From positions 1,178,001 through 1,242,000 of the forward strand of contig JAWZSP010000005.1 of NCBI GenBank assembly GCA_034401135.1: 64,000 nt of DNA. The letters run 5' to 3'. This document shows, piece after piece, positions 58,476 to 64,000 of the stretch. The notes below the pieces were generated by a model. It did no database searches. It had not been told where the DNA came from and saw nothing but the letters and a program-made list of their open reading frames with translations. How positions within the stretch are numbered: the first letter of the stretch is position 1; each line of letters starts with the position of its first letter. Both the position numbers and the translations under genes were made by a program. The stretch comes from Volutella citrinella (Eukaryota; Ascomycota; Sordariomycetes; Hypocreales; Nectriaceae).

Positions 58476-61400
58476 ACGATACGGCATATACAATAGTTTT
58501 ATCTTCCTCGCATCTTTAGATACCTAACGTACTGGATTTCAATGGAGCATCAACGGCCGCCTCTTGCACGGACCTCGCAGCTCGCAATAGCCCTTCGGTT
58601 CTCTCAACGAGTCCAATGATTGCCGCCATGAATGGTCGCATCCGAGTATGACCCGGATCCGGGTTCATCCTAGGAAGCACAATGGATTGGAGTGTCCAGT
58701 CCCGGGTAACCATGATTGCTTTGCATGCGGCTCGGGCATTCGCGATGTGATAGAGGCTCCTTTCCGACTATTGCGCCAACACTTATTGGCGCGCTTCCAT
58801 CGGGACGACCCATCGGCAGCCATTCTGCAACAAGGGTGGGATTTCTGTTTTCATTGTTTGAGATGTTACAGTGCACAGCGCAAGGGTTGAACGTTTACTT
58901 TTTGGGACGATCCAGGATGGCACAGAGCAAGCCCACATTCGAAGGAGGGCGGGCACCTATTGAGAAGACGAGTGGCGCCACCAAAGCAGCTGGCTGAAAA
59001 GCTTCATCCCACTGTTTGCGGTCACCCGTCTGTTTTGAATTGTACCCAGGGAACCTCTAGCTCTATGGTCATTCTGACGTATCGACCACATGCCGTTCCT
59101 CCATGTGTTTCTGGTGATTGTACAACGGCCTCGGCAACAGCCGTAACCTTTTAATTTAGATTAGACATTTGAGTAAGATAACATCTTAGCTTCACGGCAG
59201 GGTCTCGGGGTTCGGCATCGCAAGTGCGACCACAAAAATGCGAAGCTTGAGGTGTTCCATATGTACCATGACTGAAAACTCCATCTGCCAACTTCCAGAC
59301 ACCATGATCCCTACAACCACGGGTAGGACGGATGCGACCACCCGCCGATCATATGGTAAGGCTCGGTTGCTTTTGCTGTCCCATCATGTGAATGGAAGCT
59401 CAGCGCGGGTTTGCTGTTGCTCAAGCTCGGCATAACCTCTCCAAGTAGTTTGCCGCGGTATGGTGCAGGAACGGCATCAAGTATTGCAACAACGATGCCG
59501 CCAGCTGCTATCGTGGCGCGCCACAACGTAACAGCCGAGTGCCCTCGGCATGCTTCCGATCGAACTGCAGACGGGTTTCTCAGGAAAGGAAGTCGGTGAA
59601 AAAAAGGAGGCTCAAGGTCAGCCCAGCATGTCCATGCAATGCCGCCATGGATGCAGCCGCAGAGGCAGGGTCACCCCTCCCAGCGACTTAGTGTCCGCAG
59701 GAAAACGGCAACGGCTCAGCTTAGTAAGTTAAGCACCGTCTCAAGTGTTGGGTTCTTGGGCATTTTGTTGTACCGTAAATACCACCAAGTTGGCCTGTGG
59801 CGCGCGTTCGATGGTAATCTAGATCCAACCCAAGTGATTACGTCTGAATTATCGGGTGGCTCAGAGAAGGCCAAGTGGTGGTCGACGCTTCCTGGAGCCA
59901 TTCGTTGGTGTCTCATGACCCCCCACCTGGCCAAAGATGGCTGGCTGGAGCCTGCACGACCCAGCTCTCTCTTGTACAAGCCCTGTTTGCGAGGTGGGAT
60001 GGGTGCATTGCGTGAGAAGCCCACTCCTTTGTGCCTTGATGCGAATCGATTGGGGAACAACAACCTCGCAATTGTCCTTATCGGCTGCTTGGAACTGTGG
60101 GCATAGCGCTTCGTGCTCACCACCCTTTGACACCAATGACGGATCCAATGTGGGCCTCGTGTCAAGGCGCAACAGTCGATTCATTCCCCACTCGCTCAAA
60201 TGTCGAATACATTGCACTGGTGGAGGCTTGTAATAAGACAAAGGGAGGTCCTCCTCCGTCTTGGTGGATGTGAATCGGGTTGAGGCTAATGTTCGTCGGG
60301 AGCAGAACATTCGTCCAGCCCAGTTTGGGATACCAGTGACGAAGGCTTAGAAGCTATGGTGTAATGTGGTAGCGCCCCGAAGATGGGGCGGTAAACCTTT
60401 GAACGTTTAGTCACACACCCTCCTGCTCTCCAAAGAATTCATTGGGGGCAGAGGCGTGTTGACTAGAGGCTCCATGTACATAATCAGTCTGCGCATCCAG
60501 CCATCTTCGACGGGTCAGGGCACGCAGCATGCTAGGGACCAGGATATGAGATGGACGGCATGTTAAAAGAAGGAACAGAACAGCAGGGGTTGTTGGGAGC
60601 GTACATCAAGTCATGACGATGCGGCGTGTGTTATTTGAGGGCTGCGAGTCTCCGAAACTTGATACCAAGCAAGGTACAATCGCTGGTCAGAAACTCTAAG
60701 CCCAGCTCACACGTGCCTTTCTGGAAAGAGTAAGACTGCTTTGGGCGCTTCCCCAGGCTGTTTGCTAGATGCCTCCGCGACCACCCCGAGATTTGTGGTT
60801 ATCTCGATGAGAGCAATGCGGAGGGCTGCGGAGGGCCAGAAGTATTGTGTCTCAGAATTTCTTTGTAGGTGGACATCGAGCATGGCATTCTGATCGTTGG
60901 GCGACTTGTTGATCCACAAACAGGGTCCAGCAGGAACGGCCTTCGTCGTCCGTCCGTCTCATCCTTCTCAGTGATGTTCTGCTTCTACCGTTCGGCACAC
61001 CGCCGACAAGTGGCCAGCACAGCGCACAGAGTCGAAAGATTGGGTCGCATATCAGACCAGCCCGCTCCCAGCTGGGATGTACCACTTGTCACGATGCTAT
61101 CCTGAGCGTGGGGTGTGCGAGACGGGACACGGTGAGGCCCCCGTGGAGCGCGGCATGGGGACCTTGTCCGGCCCGGGGGCTGCCGATGTGGATCAGCTCC
61201 GATACCTCCTACGCCGAATGAAAGCAACCTTCACGTCGTGGATGGAAAGGGGGACGCCTATCAAGCGCCGGATCCTCAGCTGAACTTGGCCCACGCGACT
61301 CAGTGATTGGGTTACTAGTGCTTTGGCGCACCAAAAGGAGGGATGGCTTGCTCCTCGGTCTGCTTGTCCAGGGTCCCAGCACCTTGATGGGCCCCCCTCC

Positions 61401-61744
61401 CAAGATTTACACCAAATCTGTGGCCGAGTCTTGGTGCGCGTGCCAGGGCACGGGCATAAATGATAGCCTTCCCACTGTCGCACCCGGGCTGTTTCTTAGC
61501 TCTGGGTTTCCTCTGCATCAGTCACGGCTTGAGTCTGACCTTTCATGAGAGTGACCAGACTGACGTGAGATACATCACGTCTCTCACAGTTGCTCAAGGG
61601 ACACCCACCGACGCTTTCATCACACCAACACCTCGCAGCTGACCCCGATTCTGGGAACCAGCCGCCCCCCAGGCTTTCCCGGGTGTCGATCTGTTTTCTC
61701 TTCCGTTGAGCTTTGCGCCGTTGATAACACGGCGGCCAGTCGAA
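58476..61744. other. 3.3 kb stretch without a convincing gene
   Basis: Between DBP9 and the 2EXR-like gene, both plus. Overlapping frames near 59640-60310 on both strands have no domain. The right end holds the promoter of the 61745 gene. Confidence 0.55.
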
Positions 61745-62590
61745 ATGTCCACAATAGAGCAACCGATGCTCTTGCAGATTCCAGCAGAGATCCGCATGTT
61801 GATTTATGGATATCTGCTCGACAATGGCGGTACCAGAAATATTTGGATCAGGAACAAGTCAAGATGGGAGTTCCAGGGGCGTGACAAAACAAACCAACGA
61901 TCAGTTTACCGCAGCATCGAGCGGTCATTTGCGAGACTGTCGTATGAAACCACTTATTGCGCCGCCGCTAGCGCCGACCGATCTATGCACACGGCTATCC
62001 TACACACCAACAGGAAGATAAGGGAGGAGGCGTCCGATTACCTCTACGGGAGGCACGCTTTTCACTTCGGCGAAGACCTCGAGGCTGTTGTTCCCTTCCT
62101 CGCGGATAAAACCGTTCCAACTCGCGACCTGGTTCGGGAGATCAGCTTGTATAAGCGCCGGCCAATGCACACGGACGAAGCGGAATCTTGCAACTGGGCC
62201 TCCATATGTCACTTCCTGAGAACTATGCAGAAGCTGGATAAGCTGACATTGGTAATCGAAGGTGGTCGGCCACGCAGTGCATGGGATGGCCCAGCGAGCC
62301 TATCTGTGTCTGATCTGAAACTGCTATACTCGACCAGGCACGAATGCCTGGACTGGGTGCGAGAACTGGCAGCTGTGAAGTCGATTGAGGAAGTTGAGAT
62401 TGTGGCTGACGTCCACCATTTGCCAGAACCGGAGTCAAATATGATGCTCGTGCTGGCAGCCTTTTCGGCATCGATTGAGACGTCGCTGGTGGATTTTCTG
62501 CGAGAGGAGCTGCAAATTCCTGTGAGTGCAGGCCAGAGCTCCGTTTGCCGCTCAAGGAACTGCTATCAGGGTGGTTGCACCGCGCGTTAG
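61745..62590 (+). CDS. 2EXR/DUF7730-like protein
   Basis: Frame of 281 residues starting MSTIEQ. The N-terminus LLQIPAEIRMLIYGYLLDNGG (residues 9-29) is the LPxEIRxxIYxxLL motif of the large ascomycete 2EXR/DUF7730 (F-box-like) group. Further typical features are ILHTNRKIREEASDYLYGRHAFHF (about 80-103) and a region with RDLVREISLYKR. These proteins are highly amplified in Pezizomycotina; some may act like F-box receptors, but function is unknown. A potential 48-base intron (62522-62569, GTGAGT...TCAG) would remove 16 residues near the C-terminus without changing frame. A near-cognate upstream extension exists but has no ATG. Confidence 0.8.
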   Translation: MSTIEQPMLLQIPAEIRMLIYGYLLDNGGTRNIWIRNKSRWEFQGRDKTNQRSVYRSIERSFARLSYETTYCAAASADRSMHTAILHTNRKIREEASDYLYGRHAFHFGEDLEAVVPFLADKTVPTRDLVREISLYKRRPMHTDEAESCNWASICHFLRTMQKLDKLTLVIEGGRPRSAWDGPASLSVSDLKLLYSTRHECLDWVRELAAVKSIEEVEIVADVHHLPEPESNMMLVLAAFSASIETSLVDFLREELQIPVSAGQSSVCRSRNCYQGGCTAR

Positions 62591-63411
62591 GAAGAGTGAG
62601 AAGGATTTTGTTCCAGTAGTTTCCTTGTCTGGGTTTGATGGGTCAGGTTGTGGGCGACCGTTTTCTTGGAGTTACGGAACGGGCTACGAAGAGTCATGAC
62701 AGCGATAGAATGCATGAGGTACGGAATAACGCATAATGAAAAGAGTCTATTCGATTAAATCCCGACGAGGGCAACCCCACGGGAAGGAGCGCTGTCGACA
62801 TGGTCCTAGCACGTTGGCATCCTTTTTAAGACGGGGCTTGGCTCAACAGAGGCAGCACTTTCATTCATCAAGCCATTATTCGCTTCGCAGCAGATCTCGG
62901 ATGTCATGTCGTGCTCTTGGATACAGGAGTACAAAGAGCAAACAGCTTCTCCTCTTCTTCATCCTCCTTCGTAGCGCTCAGATTACGAGGTGCCATCAAC
63001 AGCAAGAGGCAGGCAGCCCTCGCACTGTATTGCCAACAGGTAACATGGTGGAGACGTCAACTGCGATGGCTGGGAAAGTAGGCCCAAAGTAGTCACCGCG
63101 GGGAGCTCCTGCCGCCTAACGGCCTGCCACCCCTGCAGCCGCAGTGCGCAGTACAGCACTGTTACCTATTGCACTACTAGCCTAACCCGATTATCTCAGC
63201 CTCCCCGTATCGTCATCGCCTTGTCCGCGCGATTCTGCTCTCTCCCACGACACCCCCAAGGCGCTCCGGCTGCGGCAAATCGATCTCCCCACCACTACCA
63301 CTGCCATTGCCATCGCCACCATTCTCGTTCGCATGCCGACGCCTCGCCTCGAGCCTGGCCCTTCACCCTCCGCCCCAAGCTACCCCGCTGCTCCTACCAA
63401 AGCTCGAAGAG
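62591..63411. other. Intergenic region upstream of VPS35
   Basis: About 820 bases; VPS35 promoter and a leader rich in CCAC/CCAT and pyrimidines (63240-63330). No gene seen. Confidence 0.6.
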
Positions 63412-64000
63412 ATGGCCACGCCAGCTCCCCCGGAAGACCAGGCCCGTCTGCTTGAAGACGCCCTGGTCGCAGTGCGACAGCAGACGTCGCTCATGCGCAA
63501 ATGCCTCGATACGCCCGGGAAGCTCATGGATGCGCTCAAGTGCTGGTACGTCGACTGATATTCCCCCTGGGCCTCTGTTCCTGACCTTGAACTGGCACGA
63601 CTGACTGACGCCCCCCCTCGATGCAGCTCAACGCTCGTCTCGGAGCTTCGCACCAGCAGCCTTGGGCCCAAACAGTACTATGAACTGTACATGGCTGTTT
63701 TTGACGCCTTGCGCTACCTTTCGGTCCACCTCCGAGAGAACCATCCCGTCAACCACCTCGCCGACCTTTACGAGCTTGTGCAGTACGCGGGCAATATCGT
63801 TCCCCGACTCTACCTCATGATCACGGTGGGTACGGCCTACATGAGCATCGAGGATGCGCCTGTCAAGGAGCTCATGAAGGACATGATGGACATGAGCCGG
63901 GGCGTGCAGCACCCGATCCGCGGCCTGTTCCTTCGATACTACCTGTCAGGCCAGGCGAGAGATTTCCTACCTACTGGCAGCGGCGATGGTCCCGAAGGAA
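63412..64000 (+). CDS. VPS35: Retromer subunit Vps35 (N-terminal part)
   Basis: Large core subunit of the retromer cargo-recognition trimer (Vps26-Vps29-Vps35), which retrieves receptors from endosomes to the Golgi. Exon 1 63412-63545 and exon 2 from 63627 past the right edge; the intron is 81 bases (GTACGT...TGCAG) with a split Cys codon. Start [14 protein letters not shown]. Family blocks: [46 protein letters not shown], the highly conserved [10 protein letters not shown] (Vps26-contact region) and [16 protein letters not shown]. About 169 residues are in the window of an expected 850-900. Confidence 0.95.

Overview
The window looks like nuclear DNA of a filamentous ascomycete, most likely a Sordariomycete (Hypocreales is my best guess, not proven). 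Introns are short (about 40-230 bases) with GTRAGT-like donors, CTAAC-like branch sites and YAG acceptors. ILV2 carries a mitochondrial presequence. A 26-residue metallothionein has the Neurospora-type cysteine spacing. The rest are eukaryotic housekeeping genes (GAL1, SGT2, DBP9, VPS35, inositol oxygenase). No rRNA, tRNA, CRISPR array, intact transposon or viral gene was recognised.

Layout. 1-852 (-): cysteine-rich, single-pass surface protein, cut by the window edge. 3780-6222 (-): ILV2, five exons, with TGAGTCA (Gcn4/CPC1-type) sites upstream. 7850-8660 (-): a doubtful small gene. 9355-11264 (-) and 18425-20285 (-): two paralogous C2H2-like zinc-finger proteins separated by about 7 kb without a convincing gene. 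25674-27311 (-): galactokinase. 28579-29355 (+): hypothetical protein. 30437-30595 (+): metallothionein. 30922-31788 (-): four-helix membrane protein. 33075-34673 (+): RING-CH membrane protein. 35630-37005 (+): SGT2 co-chaperone, whose first coding exon is only the ATG. 37478-41626 (-): HMT1-type ABC half-transporter with a long cytosolic tail holding a PAM2-like motif and an RG-rich end. 45314-46288 (-): bZIP factor with an AT-hook-like motif. 52926-53849 (-): myo-inositol oxygenase. 56435-58475 (+): DBP9 helicase. 61745-62590 (+): 2EXR/DUF7730-like protein. 63412 to the right edge (+): VPS35.

The window is gene-sparse. Several stretches of 3-7 kb hold only low-complexity sequence and chance open frames. 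Most lie next to transcription-factor genes, which often have long leaders and promoters. There is no operon or biosynthetic cluster. The one functional neighbourhood that stands out is metal handling: the metallothionein lies about 7 kb from the HMT1-type transporter.

The most interesting signal is the transporter tail. Phase-consistent splicing joins the nucleotide-binding domain to a PAM2-like peptide (poly(A)-binding-protein interaction) and an RG-rich end, suggesting an RNA or Pab1 link for a vacuolar-type membrane protein. All gene models were built by eye from reading frames and splice sites, without alignment or transcript data.
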